NCBI GenBank assembly: GCA_021399435.1
Contig: JAJTUP010000039.1
Coordinates: forward strand, 496,001 to 560,000
Reading direction: 5' to 3'
DNA from: Diaporthe sp. PMI_573
Lineage: Eukaryota; Ascomycota; Sordariomycetes; Diaporthales; Diaporthaceae
DNA: 64,000 bases
In this document: piece by piece, positions 1-11,550 of the stretch
How the letters are laid out: every line of letters starts with the position of its first letter
Numbering within the stretch: the stretch's first letter is position 1
The notes under the pieces: model-generated
Databases searched by the model: none
What the model was told of the DNA's origin: nothing
Seen by the model: only the letters and a program-made list of their open reading frames with translations
Translations under genes and position numbers: made by a program

Positions 1-10
1 AGGTAAGCAA

Positions 11-865
11 TCAACCTTCCTTTCGTACGATGACAATCTGGGCAGTGCCTGTCAGAGTGACATTTCCATCTCCGTCCACCTGGTAGCCAGGCTCCTTGGG
101 TAGCAATTCTTCATACTTGGCAATCGCCTCATCCCACTTCTCATCATCCTCCTTGGTCCATCCACTCTTTGGCCGACCTATGGCGCTCCAGATCGCGGTA
201 GCAAGCTCGCGCAGGTCAGACACATGTAAATAGGCCGAGTGCTCGTACAGCTGACAGTCATCAGCTCTGAAGCCCCCTTTGACAAGCAGACTCTTGATAT
301 AGGTTTTATCGCTATGCTGCGGGTGGGGCTCGATTGCGAGCCGCGCATCGGGACCTCGTATGGCCCGGCAGACTTTCATGGCGCACTCGCCCTGGGCAGC
401 GTGCAGCCAGAAGGCCGTGACGGCTGTGCCTCCCGGCTTGAGCGTGCGGTACATCTCGCTGGCGGCGGCAACAGGGTCGCCGATTATCGGCAGGCCGAAG
501 GAGAGGAAGGTGTGGGTGAAGGTGGCGTCCGGGAAGGCGAGCTTCTGGGCGTCCATGATCTCGGCCCTGCAGGGCCAGCCCTTGGCCTCGGCTGACTGGT
601 TATAGATCGCGGCCATTGGCGGGGCGACGTCGGTCGCGTGGATTTTGATTGTCGGGGGCGGGGGCGGCGTGGTGGTGAGGATGCTCTCCGTGACTGCTCC
701 TAAGCCACATGCGGCGTCGTGGATGACGGCGTCTGGAGGGAAAGGGGGGAGAAGTGTCATCTCGTGCCGAGCGATTGCGACGGTCTCGTCGGCACCAACT
801 ATATCGAATAATTTGGCATCGAAGGGCATGGCCTTCTTGGGGATGGAGTGGGTGACGCCGAACAT
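11..865 (-). CDS. Class I SAM-dependent methyltransferase
   Basis: Single-exon reading frame of 284 residues starting at ATG 865 and ending at TGA 11-13. The N-terminal half has a Rossmann methyltransferase pattern. Motif I is the D-A-A-C-G-L-G-A stretch near residue 50, followed by an acidic segment H-A-T-D near residue 78. Around residues 120-150 comes the usual post-motif region, with a F-L-S-F-G-L segment and then L-K-P-G-G, typical of UbiE/COQ5-like enzymes. It therefore probably transfers a methyl group from SAM to a small molecule; the substrate cannot be read from the sequence. No signal peptide or membrane span is seen. The stop lies 11 bases from the window edge, so linked genes to the left are invisible. 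Family call is firm, function is not. Confidence 0.85.
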   Translation of the reverse strand: MFGVTHSIPKKAMPFDAKLFDIVGADETVAIARHEMTLLPPFPPDAVIHDAACGLGAVTESILTTTPPPPPTIKIHATDVAPPMAAIYNQSAEAKGWPCRAEIMDAQKLAFPDATFTHTFLSFGLPIIGDPVAAASEMYRTLKPGGTAVTAFWLHAAQGECAMKVCRAIRGPDARLAIEPHPQHSDKTYIKSLLVKGGFRADDCQLYEHSAYLHVSDLRELATAIWSAIGRPKSGWTKEDDEKWDEAIAKYEELLPKEPGYQVDGDGNVTLTGTAQIVIVRKEG

Positions 866-1712
866 TTTTACGGATTGATGTCACTCTGGTGTCGGGGGGC
901 CTTGATGGCTGTGTGTATGGATTTGTTCTGTAGCTGACTGTTCTCAACCGGGCTGTTGTTGATCAGATTGCTCTGTATCAGACTTCTCTGTATGACAGGC
1001 TACTTTTGTTGGAAAGAAGAAGGAGGATGGTGAGACAGTAATGTCCAATGCTTTCCTAGATAGAAGAGACGAAGGTAGTCGACAACTGTAAGCACGATGA
1101 GTGCGAAGTACGATGCGAGGTACTTCCAAGGTTTCTTTCTATACCCTTCTCGGAGCATGGGGAAGGTTCATGGGTAACAGCTGGTGCCAATGGTAGTCGA
1201 TGAAACCCCAAAGGATCCATTCAGTAATCAGCGAAGGATCCATCACCCAAACCAACCGCAGCTCTGAGCAGGTGCTTGGCACTTGCAGCCCAATCGTACT
1301 AGTCTCACAGCTAATATCAAACCAGCGACCAACAAATGCCCCTGACTGCAAGGTTACGGATCCGAGTAGCCAGGCAAGGGACGAGGAGCTGCAGGAGCGG
1401 TTGTGGGGTTTGACTTTGGAGGTGTTGAAGGGGTTGGGCGAGATCTGCCGTATTTTGAGAGAGTAAGCATGGCTTCATATAAGTCAGGCATGGGGTCTAG
1501 GTGGCTCAAGTCAGAGACAATGATAGCTGTTTTGTGCTTTAAATGTCTTACATGGTTCAATGAAAACGGTGGTGTACACTTTGGTTAGCTCGGCCCTAGG
1601 AAGTTGTTCAGGCTCATCCGCCTGTGCCGGAGTGGAGCGGCCCTGGTGATCTGGGACGAGTTGACTGCCTAGTTTTAGTTGCTTGAAATCGAATCGCGTC
1701 CGTGGGGCTCCG
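866..1712. other. Intergenic region, no gene recognised
   Basis: About 850 bases between the methyltransferase start and the 3' end of the next minus-strand gene. Short open frames exist on both strands but none shows a domain, signal peptide or splice-consistent extension. It probably holds the methyltransferase promoter and the 3' UTR of the SUR7/PalI-like gene. Confidence 0.4.
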
Positions 1713-2891
1713 TCAAACCTTGTGATAGTCTCCACGGAGATCTTGCACCAGCTCAGACCACGCCCCCTTCCAGTTGCCGATCTGTCTGTCACTCCGCCTT
1801 CTCCTCGAAAAGGTCAGGGTCCTGAATTCGACGAACCACACTACCAGCCAATACGCGCTGCCCACGATTGCGAACACGGCAGTAACCCACTCCACGATGA
1901 GAAACCTGGCTCCGTACTGCACCTCCACGCTGAGTGCTTCGGCCAGGCCGCTAATGCTCTCCGCCTGCAGGACGACGACTCCTGTTGTGATCCCGGCCGC
2001 AAGGAGCAGGGAGATGTTGGCTAGTGTTGCGAAGGTGAGCATGGTGAAGACGACGAACCGCCTAATGTCGATGAGCAGGAGGGCCGAGCCGGCAAGCGCC
2101 AGCGTGCCTACTATGATGCGGATGACGACGAGGGCAAAGATGACCTTGGAGCAGGACGCGACGGTGGGGAGTATGCTGGCTATGGCGTGCTTCACCCCCA
2201 CGAGTGGCGGAATGGATATGTTGACGGCGTTGCCGACGAGGAATGACGAGGGGATGGCGCTGGTCACGTTGACGATCTGTCTCAGGCCGTTCATCTTGTC
2301 TGAGTATAAGAAGCATTCCGTGGTGACGAAGTTGCTGTCTGGGTTTTGATCATCCATGAAGTTGCCCTGGCAGACCCTAGTGACGTAGAAGTTGTAGATA
2401 TCGCTGCTCGGCTGCATCTGCGTGGGGTTCGATACAGTGGACGACACTGCGGAGGGTGCTTGAGACGACATTGCGCTGCTGCCACTGGTAGTAGGGGTTG
2501 GAAACACTGGAGTTGGCAGCGCTGGTGGTTGGAGACATGCTGTCAGATTCCCGAGAAAGCATTCAAGGGCATTATTCTGAGCCAAATCGGGCGGTTCATC
2601 TCTACTGTATGAAGATGTAAGAGCAGTTGAAGAAATGTTCGTGGGTGTTGTTCGTATGACGCCTTGGCCAATTCTGGACACATTCACCTATTGATCGTCG
2701 ACATCGAGGATAGATACGTTAGCCCGAGCCTCGATCAAGTATTCTTAGGCGATGTTGTGCAAGAGACGTACGGATAGCCAAAAGTCATGGTTAGCCGTTG
2801 CAGGAGTCGTCCCTGAGGCCAGTAGAATGATGCTGAGAGCAACAACGACAGTCGACGCACCCACTGGGACCAGCGCCGACCACCGTAATAT
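1713..2891 (-). CDS. SUR7/PalI-like four-helix plasma-membrane protein
   Basis: Two exons: 2772-2891 (ATG at 2891) and 1713-2687, joined across an 84-nt intron with a GTACGT donor, a CTAAC branch site and a TAG acceptor; the join is in phase and gives 364 residues. An N-terminal hydrophobic helix (about residues 5-27) is followed by a long extracellular-type loop. The loop is rich in S/T/P with N-glycosylation sequons and a C-x-G-x-F plus C pattern near its end, as in SUR7/PalI proteins. Three clustered helices and a short basic cytoplasmic tail (RRRRS) follow. This family works at eisosomes or cortical patches and in ambient-pH sensing (PalI/Rim9). Family assignment is by topology and cysteine pattern, so the exact member is unknown. 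Confidence 0.7.
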
Positions 2892-3876
2892 CATCGTCAC
2901 AAATACTACTGGAACACTATCACCACGCTTCAAGAAATCATAATGTGTTATTACGGACCCTTATATCATATACGCCACTTGGGGCCTTTGGCACTAAATA
3001 GGGGCCCTGACAGGGATTTGACTGCATGAAGTCTCAAAAAACTGCCGGATTGGGCCGTCTCCTAAAACACGTCAACGCGATAGCGCAGCCGCAAGACCAA
3101 AGCAGTCTAGGCAGGGCTGACTCTTGACCTGGAGCGCCCCGAATACGATATCCATGCGTCACTGCTTTGCAGAGAGACATGTCAGCAAGATCCATGTCCT
3201 GTGGGCCTGATCTGCAAAGTGATGCCCATGAAACCAGATTTTGTGGAATAGAAAATCAAGCACAATGTCAATGGTTGGAGGTTGCCAGGTGACAAGTGAA
3301 ACTTGTCGTGTGGGGTGAGGTGTTCTATAGTCTCAGGCCGAACCAATCAGCCGGGTCTATGATCGGAGGGAACAGGAGTTTCTTCTTGGACGTTGACGGG
3401 CTTCGATTTTCTCTACGGCAATCTAGATTCCAGCAGGAGTAGCCTGGTTTCATTTTCCACTGCCGTCTCGGTGAGAAAGCCATGCTGAGATCTCCTGAAA
3501 TTATTTTTTAATGTGACGTAGTCTTTATCCCAGAAGATGCTGTTCTTTCATATCGCTGTGCGGTAAAGTCTTAACTCATCAGATTCGACCTTGGTAACAA
3601 ATGGAGAGTGGCCGAGAATCGGAAGATCCGAGCTAGACCAACTTGGATGTCTCTCGCTTCCACTCGCCACGTCCGGGTCATGTTTGCCCCGGCCTTGTAC
3701 GAGTTGGTGAACAAAGTCTATTGCAGGAAAATAAAACACGTCGCTGAGAGTAGGATATATTTTATCAACTTCTCACGCCATGCTAGACTACAAAAGAAAT
3801 GCACCTTTCCATCTATGCTTCTTCCTTCCGGCCTCCAAGTCGTCTCCTTGATACCTTCTAATCTTCATCATTCCAC
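2892..3876. other. Intergenic region, no gene recognised
   Basis: Nearly 1 kb between the start of the SUR7/PalI-like gene and the 3' end of the small secreted protein gene. No open frame with recognisable features was found. The part next to 2892 is presumably the promoter of the SUR7/PalI-like gene. Confidence 0.4.
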
Positions 3877-4158
3877 TTACTCCCCAACCTCACCGGTGCT
3901 TTCCGCCTCGCGCTCTGTAACTTCGGTGGGCTCGCGCTTGTTAACGCTGGTGTTTGCTTTGTGCTGTGTGGCAGAGGGTTTGTGCTCTTCAAGGGCGGTG
4001 GGAGAGGAGCCCGCTTCGTGTGTGGCAGTGGCCTTGTGCTTGATCGTCTTGGATTTGTCTTGGACGGCCGGGCTGGGCTTGTTGTTCACTACGTCGGCGC
4101 TGGTTTTCGCGGCTGCGATGGCCGCGAGGACGGAGAAGAGGAAAAAGCTTGCCTTCAT
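3877..4158 (-). CDS. Small secreted lysine-rich protein
   Basis: An uninterrupted 93-residue frame with ATG at 4158. The first ~18 residues form a clear signal peptide: a lysine, then a hydrophobic F/L/A core ending in A-A-A-K. The mature part is hydrophilic, rich in K, T, E, S and A, has no cysteine, and carries a K-R pair near residue 74 that could be a Kex2 site. No family is recognised. The upstream sequence has a TATAAATA motif about 140 nt before the ATG and a pyrimidine-rich leader ending in an A-rich run directly before the start, both usual for well-expressed fungal genes. It could be a secreted effector-like or cell-wall-associated protein; that is inference from the signal peptide and size alone. 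Confidence 0.6.
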   Translation of the reverse strand: MKASFFLFSVLAAIAAAKTSADVVNNKPSPAVQDKSKTIKHKATATHEAGSSPTALEEHKPSATQHKANTSVNKREPTEVTEREAESTGEVGE

Positions 4159-4294
4159 TTTTGTTGTTATTTTTTTTTCTCGGATGGGACAGGTGACAGA
4201 AGCAACGGTGATTGGTGAATGTCGAAAGAAAGAGTCTATAATTATTGCGGTGATGTGTCAACTGACTTACCTTGCGCTGAGAGACCTTGGCCGT

Positions 4295-4302
4295 TATTTA
4301 TA
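4295..4302 (-). promoter_or_regulatory. TATA box of the small secreted protein gene
   Basis: TATAAATA on the minus strand, 137 nt upstream of the ATG at 4158. A CT-rich stretch lies between it and the start codon. Confidence 0.5.
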
Positions 4303-5435
4303 CTTCTGAGAGAGCTGAGCCGCGCACTGATTCTCTAGGGCCGGGCCATCGATGTCTCGTACCGGTCTGATGTCTCCGACTACACCGCTTCGGTCTGTTT
4401 TTGATGGTTGAAGATCCATTGGACTAGACCACATACAGCGGTGAAACCAGGCACAGCTTCAAGCAGACGCCCCCTCCCTAGCGGCAATTTCCTGGCGGGT
4501 GATGGCTGGTCTAGCCTCTTTCTATAGGGCTGTAAGGCGTACTATCAAAGCCGAGGACGCCAACCTTGCTATGTAGAGGTGGAGGTCGTCTTGTGCTTCG
4601 AGGCTGCAAATCTGGGCGAAAAAATGATTTCACATCCAGTGAATGCAACCATGGGACCTGGAAATACATGAACTGGCTCATCGCTATTACTGGTTTCGGC
4701 TATGTGTGGACAATGATTCTATCACAACTCCAGCGCACTTAGCCGGAGGGACAACCCCACGGATATATTCTCCTGAAGGGGCTGCATTCCTCAAATTATC
4801 TTATTCAGTTTGAACAGATGTCTGTGTATACACTACACGAGGCCTAGGCGTAGCAGCGCACGTACACATCCACAACTCCGTAGCCGCACCAATCCCCTAG
4901 TCCGTTCTCAGTCGCCAAGCGTGAGCCGTCAAACAAGCCTCTCTCGGTTTCAGGATGGTGCGAAACAAATCAGGTTCTAGACCATCTCCGGATGAACTCG
5001 CAACCAAAGCTCCTCGAACAGGCGTTCCAAGCATACCTAGATCTTTAGATGGTGCGTTTGGTCTCAACTCATACCTTGTCCCACCAAGGCGACCCGAGGT
5101 CTTTGCGTTGCTGATAAACTCATCATTGCACATGCAATAGCTGCTCCCGTTGGCCATGTGTTCTCAGGCTGGATGGTTTTAGTCGAGACAGTGGCGGCTC
5201 AAGTATATTGAAACAAAATATCTGGTAGGGGACGTTACATGTCACAAATGGCATCATCTACATACTGCTTAAGAAGCGTACGTACACGGATTAAAAACGA
5301 AACCACCCTACCTATTGTAAGACCAAGGAAATTGGCAATGGCTTAAAGGATTTTGTGTTGCTGCTAGGAAGCCTGTATCAATGAACATAAACAACAATGG
5401 CAAGGACCTGGATGCCTATACAACTGTAGTAACTT
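4303..5435. other. Intergenic region containing one copy of a 50-bp repeat
   Basis: About 1.1 kb between the small secreted protein promoter and the 3' end of the CorA-like gene. An 86-codon ATG frame on the minus strand (4897-5157) has no signal, domain or supporting splice context, so it is not called. The only distinctive element is the 50-bp sequence at 5258-5307, repeated at 26603-26652. Confidence 0.5.
5258..5307. repeat. 50-bp repeat, copy 1 (inverted relative to copy 2)
   Basis: These 50 bases are the exact reverse complement of 26603-26652, and similarity stops abruptly on both sides. The unit contains CTTAAG and GTACGTAC palindromes. It lies 129 nt past the stop codon of the CorA-like gene. 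Confidence 0.9.
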
Positions 5436-7280
5436 TCAGCATAGTGAACTCTGATCTCCCCGTGGTCTGTTGCAAGTGTACCAAGTCCCAACCGTAACAC
5501 AAGTGAGAACAAGAGTCACAGTGGCATACAACCAAATGTAAGGAGACATCATACTCTGATCTTTATCTGGACTCCAGTTGAAGAACGTCATAGAGAACAA
5601 AGTCTGCGTGAAAACGGTGTTCTTCTTATTATCGAGTCTTTCATCGAAGCAGGGAGGAAACTTACTGCAACCGAAGTTGCTGGCAGAAATATCATAGTCA
5701 GCAAAGCGATGGACCTCATTTGCTTCCCATCATTTCTTGTGGCTTTTGCAATTTCAAGATTGGTGAGAGTATCACCCCTGCCGATCTCATTCCATTCCTA
5801 AACCGTGTTAGAGTTGTACTACCGATCGAAGGGAGTGAATAGCCGAAAGCCTCACTGGGATGGAATCTCTCACCATTTGCGTTGCTAGTATCATGCCATC
5901 AACAATTGTGCCGCAACTCCTGATCTTCTCATCGTACTCCTCCCTAAGTTCCTCCAGTCGTGCCATGATACGAGGCATCGTCTTACTCTTTTCCCTACCG
6001 TCCTCATCTGACAGCCCATTCTTGAGCTTGTCAAAGCCGTCCGGGATAAACAGCTCCGTGGTGACAGGTGTAGATTCTGAAGATTCTGAAGACGGTCTTG
6101 ATCCCCATTCATCTGGTGCGAGGTCTGCACGGGACAGTGCCTCTGCATGACGGGTAATTTTCTCCAACTGCTTTCTCCAGCTCTCTAGCCCATTCTTCAG
6201 ATGGCTCATCTCCAGCCATAACCTCAAGGTGCCGTCAGTGTCAGCTGCGGTGGTTTCCGCCACGTTCTCATCGTGATTAGAACCCGAGCCATGTCGGTTT
6301 CTGGACACATTCAGTGCCCGCGTCAGAAGCTTGCTGCGTATGCGGTCCGTCATCTTGAAATGACGTTTGCGCTCAATCTCTGCGAATACAAGCGGAAGAA
6401 TAAGCGGATGATAAGTCTGTAGGTCACATTTCTCCAGAGTGGTCATGATCGTAGCACGATTGGGCTCACTACAACCGTACACCACGCAGTAAGTGTAGTT
6501 TCTGCTTGGGCAAAACGTCGAAGACAGTGCTATATCATCAGACCAGGACGATGCTGACCTGCAATTATAGACTGGATGAGGAGTGGTCAGCAACAACGGC
6601 CATAGCTTTTCGATGGAAAAGAAAATTCGAAGTGAAGGAGCGCGATGAGAAACTGTTCTCACCTATCTGAAGCTCTTGTGTTTCCGGGTCTCGCGTAGTG
6701 ATAGAGGAAATGGTAGCTGTGGTATTTCGGTTGATAACCCTAGATATGGACCGGTGGATGTGAAAAGTGTCGACGAGTTTCTCAAAGGTCTCAGCACAGA
6801 TCGGTAGTTCTGAGACGATATTTCCAGGCCAGGGTCCCTCCTCTGCTCTAGCACCAAAGCTGTGATTCTGTCAGTCAATAGGTGTTAATTAGCAGTGTGT
6901 AAGAGTCGATACACACAGGATGGCAATTCCATTTTGTCGCGAAGAATCAGGCAGGGAGTGCCACTGTTGGCCTTCGCGTCTCAGTTTCATTGGAAGCTAT
7001 AGGACGTCGATGATTACGGACCTCACGAAGCCAAGAGTCCCATTGACCCTTCGTCTTCAGCTTCGGATAACAGTCCGGTTGGCGGCATTGTCCAGGACAC
7101 TGCTATTGAGCCGTGTAAGGGCATGAAAGCCTGTAATTAAAAGGACGGTTTCAAATCAGGTTGCAACCCGCTCACCTCATTCTCATATCGATATTCGGCT
7201 ACCAGACTTTCACTAGGCTCGAATGAGAAAACACCAAAGTCCTCCTCGCTGAAAAGCGAATCATTACGAACCCAATGCAT
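5436..7280 (-). CDS. CorA-like membrane protein (fungal ZntB/CorA-type C-terminus)
   Basis: Multi-exon gene whose 3' part resolves well: exons 6663-6867, 5856-6553, 5666-5797 and 5436-5603, with introns of 109, 58 and 62 nt, all in phase. The protein has the layout of fungal CorA-like proteins. There is a soluble N-terminal region and a conserved H-P-L-I-L-P-L-V-F-A-E-I-E-R segment, then long helices with coiled-coil character. The end has two membrane helices, the first running into S-V-A-T-L-F-S-M-T-F-F. The canonical G-M-N filter motif of CorA is not seen, so ion transport is uncertain. The 5' part is less certain: a probable exon ends at 6913 before a 45-nt intron, and a candidate first exon has ATG 7280. 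The stretch 6990-7190 could not be joined confidently. Confidence 0.65.
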
Positions 7281-7986
7281 CGTGTTAGGCTCTGAGACAA
7301 GCTTGATTCGAAGTAGGTGTGGGGAGAAAATTATTGGTTGGCTTGACAATAGGATATAAGAAATTGGCGGGTCGGCTTTCTGGAGCCTACCGACTTATGT
7401 GTGCTTCGTCATGAGACTGTAATGCATTTTGGGCACATCAGCGTCGACGTGCGTTTGTCGGGCGTCTTACCCGCTTGAGACGACGACCTGACATACCACG
7501 GGCAGTGATGATGTGGAGATAGGCATAGGCGGGCACTTGTGAGTGCAACCCCTCCGGCAGAAATGGCAGCCAGTGTGTGCAATCTTGAAGAATGAACTGC
7601 CCCATATTGACGACACGGGGGTGGGCAAGCCGTGCCGAGGGTGTGTGAGTGCTACCCTAAGTCGCCCGATCATTATCTCCTCAGAAATGTTCCCAATCTT
7701 AATTCGTCCTTGTTCATAGTTGCCTGAGAGCCTGCTGGTGTTTTGCGGCAGTGTCAGCAAAGACCCATGCATGTAATCAAGGCGTACATCTGAGCTGGGT
7801 TGGCTAGAAGGTAGACCACCCAGTTCACACCATGCGACACGGGCGTCAGGCTGTATTTGTGTTACCACACCTGGCCCAGGGGAAAGTATACACATACATA
7901 CAAATACAAATAGGAAGACCAGAACAAACAACACGCTTTTGGGACCATATGATCCTTAAACTTCTTCAGCCTGTATCTATTGTCAG
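7281..7986. other. Region between CorA-like gene and K-M-P gene, unresolved
   Basis: About 700 bases. A 155-codon minus-strand frame (7467-7934) begins with a hydrophobic stretch but has no early ATG and no recognisable family. The missing 5' exon of the plus-strand gene at 7987 should lie in or before this region. Nothing else is supported. Confidence 0.3.
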
Positions 7987-8494
7987 GAAGTCATACACTC
8001 AATTTTGACATCAAGTGGCGCTTTCAAAGGTCTAGATGCATGGCAATTGGCCGTTAACTTGCGCGATTTGTTTGGGATCAACCAACTCAGAGACCCAAAG
8101 CCCTCGCCGAAGGTGCCTAAGATGCCTAAGATGCCTAAGATGACGAAGGCGCCGAAGAAACCTCCCAAACGATTCTACGAGCAGACCGTAGGAATCAGAT
8201 ATAAAGCCCCGAAACAGCTGGAAGCCGAGTTGAACAAGGCCCTTGGTAAAGGCAATTGGTTCGCTTCACAAGTGAGTAGACGTTCTGGAAGACACCCAAT
8301 CGTGGAGCTGATATATGATCCTTATTTAGGACGCGTACATGGATGAGTATGTTTTGAAGGTGACTAGGTTGTTGACGGATGTTAGTGAACCACTCCCCCC
8401 CCCCACAGCAGCCCAAAACCAAGAAACACCCGAGCGAAGAGATATTCCACCCTGGGCCTGCAGAAGAGATGAAATTGGGTTGGAAATAATGTGA
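7987..8494 (+). CDS. Hypothetical protein with K-M-P repeat, 5' end missing
   Basis: Two exons are visible: 7987-8271 and 8330-8494, separated by a 58-nt intron (GTGAGT donor, CTGAT branch, TTTAG acceptor) that keeps the frame and ends at TGA 8492-8494. There is no ATG in the open part of the first exon and an in-frame TAA at 7957-7959, so a further upstream exon must exist (the acceptor before 7987 reads TGTCAG), or the gene has lost its start. The residues include a D-A-W-Q-L-A-V-N-L-R-D-L-F segment, a run of K-M-P triplets rich in lysine and proline, and a helical C-terminal part. No family is recognised. The clean intron argues for a real gene; product and start are unknown. Confidence 0.45.
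8116..8142 (+). repeat. 9-bp coding tandem repeat (3 units)
   Basis: Three perfect CCTAAGATG units inside the upstream exon encode three P-K-M triplets. They are flanked by further lysine/proline-rich codons. Confidence 0.9.
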
Positions 8495-8832
8495 TCTTGG
8501 TTCTGACGAATGACATAGGCTGAGATTGAGACGATCAACATCAACCTCCGCGTGCACCACGGCGGCTAGCGGTTGCGATTAGGAGAGATCCTGGAGGCGG
8601 CTTGTGTTCATAGAATTTTATCATACTTTTCTAGCCGTGATTTGAGCCTTTGAACCTATTGTGATCAGCTATAGATAATAAATTGGTCGATTTCATACAA
8701 GGACGTACGAAGTCTTTCCATTACCGGAGGCTGTATCTCTGCAAATTTCTCTTTGCATTCCTTGGAAGCAATTGGGAAGAATTGCTCCTAGGTCCCAAGC
8801 AATTGAAGGGTGATCTTTGGGGTAGGATACTT
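8495..8832. other. Intergenic region between convergent genes
   Basis: About 340 bases between the stop codons of the K-M-P gene (plus) and the kinase gene (minus). Nothing beyond presumed 3' UTRs is seen. Confidence 0.4.
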
Positions 8833-10867
8833 TCAGTCGGTGAGCGAACTACTGAGGCAGTATTCCGAAGATTGTTCGCAGTGCTGCAGCATTGAGCGAA
8901 GCTTGTCGTTGACCTGGTCGCACTTATGACGGGCTGATGTAACCACCAGAATCATGTGATCCTTGATATAGCTCAGAAACTCTGCGAGATATGGACTGCA
9001 AGCAGGTCGCTTCAGTAGATGATCGATCCACTGGAGTTGTCAGTTCATGCAATTGTGTCTCAGGAAAGAAAGATGGCAAATTTAAACGCTTGGACCAATG
9101 CGAGCAAACTGGCCTACCTCATGAACTGATGCTTTCACAACCGCACGTTCCTTCCGGCACCACTTGAACATCCTGGTCTTTTTCTTAGAAATGCGATAGA
9201 AGTCGTCCAGTTCGAAGTTACTGTTGGTGTCTCGGTCTTCCTTTCGTTTGTCCCTGAATTTCTGCACACCATCGAAGCCCTCAAGAGCCCAAGTGATAAA
9301 TTCTATGAATATACAGCCAAGAGACCAGATATCGTATGGCCTCGAGACTTCGGTTCCAAGTTGGTGCTCTGGGGCTGCGTAGCTTTGAGTTATGCCTCTG
9401 ACCTTATCAGGGAGAACTTTTGTCGTGAGCTCGCTGTGAAACATCGTCACTCCAAAATCTGAGATTTTCAGAACTCCGTGTCCATGCAGATTATGTTCTT
9501 GTGTGAACCAGAGAATGTTTTGTGGCTTGATATCCCCATGAACACCGCAATCTTTGTCGTCGTGATTGTTCCCCGTGTGGGATTTCTTCAGATTAGATGG
9601 CACTGCCAATTCCGATGTGGGCATCTTCGCGTCGTGAATGCCATTCAAGCCTTCAGCTAGGCCACAGCATTGTTCTGCCAACCAACGCATCCAACCAATG
9701 TCAATAGAAGGTTCTGGGTGATGTGTTCTCCACAATTCTAGCAGATTCCCCCCTTCTGCCCATGGGAAGAGGAGGTGATACTCCTCTTTGTAGTAAAAGG
9801 TTGCAAGCAGCGTAACAAGGTTTGAATGTGGCAAGATCTTTTTCAAGGCTTTTACCTCCAGATTGAACTCTTCGAATTTCTTGGATTTCAGTGTCTTCAG
9901 CGCGAAGAGGTTGTTTCCCTTGTACTCGTGCATTTCATATTAGCAATTATCGATCGAGCATGTCAAACTACCCAGTTCTGCTCACCTTTGGTGGAAGGTC
10001 ATGCTGTGCCGGATGTATTTCCACGCGCCTTACTTCAGAATTAGATGACAGGTGTATGTTTTCTCCATATTTTATCCACGGCAGGCAGCTTCCCCGGCTC
10101 AACTCGTAGTGTAATGGCTGGGAATCGATATCTTGAGCAAAGAATGGGGGTTTCATTTCCCGCTGGTGCTTGTCGAAAAGCTCGATCTCTCCGTGATTCC
10201 AATCACTGAAACATCCAAGAATAGAGGTCTGACTGTTTTTCCTCTTGAGATTGAAAGTGGATCCCACTATGTCTGTTTTCATGAGTGGGAGGTCCTCGTC
10301 CCGTATGACCTCGTCATACAACAAGGTAACAGCATCGGCCTTGTTAGCAAGAATCAGAGAGGCAAAGACTCGCTTCCCAGTGTGGAGCTCCTCCGCTCTT
10401 TCCCGGTCTCCACAGACATAAGTAGTGATTTGTTCGATTTGATTCAAGATTCTCGGCTGAACCATTGATGAGAGATATCTCCTTATCGTGTCGTGGCATA
10501 TGATTCTGTCCAGGTCGTCGTTGGGCATGAAGTATTTGCCCTCGTCTCCATCACACTCCCTCAGTGCGCGACGGAGACTCTGGTCAAGATAGTTGTGCAC
10601 AGAAGTGTTGGTAGGAAGGATTTCAGTCCCCGGAAGGACATCGTGGTGAACTTGAACCCCTTTGCGCAGTTTCATCCTCTCGAGCAGTCGCAGGCCATCA
10701 TCCCTGACCACGTCACTCAATCCCGATGGCTCGGAAGCGTGATCCACGCGTATCTCCGGCAATGTGAAGTTAGTTGGTCCATAGGTACCAGTGAAATTCG
10801 TATTCATTGGCTGTTGGCGATGCTGTGAGTCTTCATAGTTCCTTGATACCATGGAGGCCTGCTGCAT
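8833..10867 (-). CDS. Serine/threonine protein kinase, fungal-specific type
   Basis: Three exons, 9986-10867, 9118-9924 and 8833-9030, with introns of 61 and 87 nt, give 628 residues from ATG 10867. The first ~290 residues are a fungal-specific leader without a recognised domain. The kinase domain follows: the VAIK-type lysine sits in F-A-L-K near residue 304, the catalytic loop is H-G-D-I-K-P-Q-N with Asp about 425, the metal-binding D-F-G is at about 450, and Y-A-A-P-E-H marks the activation-segment end. All core catalytic residues appear present, so it should be active. The HGD in place of HRD is common in this group. A glycine-rich loop is not obvious, because the leader-kinase junction crosses the first intron. 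The role is unknown. Confidence 0.85.
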
Positions 10868-11550
10868 ATTAGATCATTTGGCGTGTACAATATGATTGGG
10901 AGGTTTCAGGTTTGTGAATCATGCGACTAACCATCATCTAATCACGGATCGGGAACATTGGGCGTTGACAGAAATCATTCGATCTCGGGCGAAGCAAGCC
11001 CCCTAGTACTGGTTTCGGCCGGGCGACCCAACCAGCGGGTGACAGTACTGATATGCGATTCATCTCCAGACCTCTCCGCAAGGCTGGGCCGCCACCTTGG
11101 GCCACATCTTCACGACTCTGATAGGCTTGAAGAAACGACTATTGGGGAATAAGGGAGGGTCGCGTAAGCAAAAAGAAGGATGGCGAGGGTCTCGCCCCAG
11201 TGAGTAAGCGTCTTTGTACGATACAAGGAGGCTGGTGTCCCGCACCGTCCACGAATGCGGAAGGAGAAATAAAATGGGGGGCTGTCTTGGACCGAGGAAT
11301 GGGGGCTAGTAGAGAGATGTACTGTGACATTTTGGGCCGGCGGAGCTGACCGCCCCAATGACTACACCGATGTTGTACACTTCCTCGGGGATGTGTAAAA
11401 GGTCCGATGACCCGTGGGAATTCCGACCTCCAGTGCTGTCTAACCGTCCTGGCATTTCTCAAGAAGTCCAAACCATCCAACTCTTGCTATTAGAACCACA
11501 AGTCGAAAAGAATTACCGTTCCACTCTTCCCACGAGAACCAAAACCGGAG
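10868..11550. other. Intergenic region between divergent genes
   Basis: About 680 bases separating the kinase start from the small plus-strand gene at 11551, presumably holding both promoters. Several short open frames overlap each other on the two strands without support. Confidence 0.4.

Noticed and set aside
4897..5157. 86-codon ATG frame on the minus strand
   Set aside because: No signal peptide, domain, splice support or recognisable composition; the expected number of such frames by chance is high.
7467..7934. 155-codon minus-strand frame with a hydrophobic start
   Set aside because: It opens with a non-ATG codon, lacks an early ATG and matches no family.
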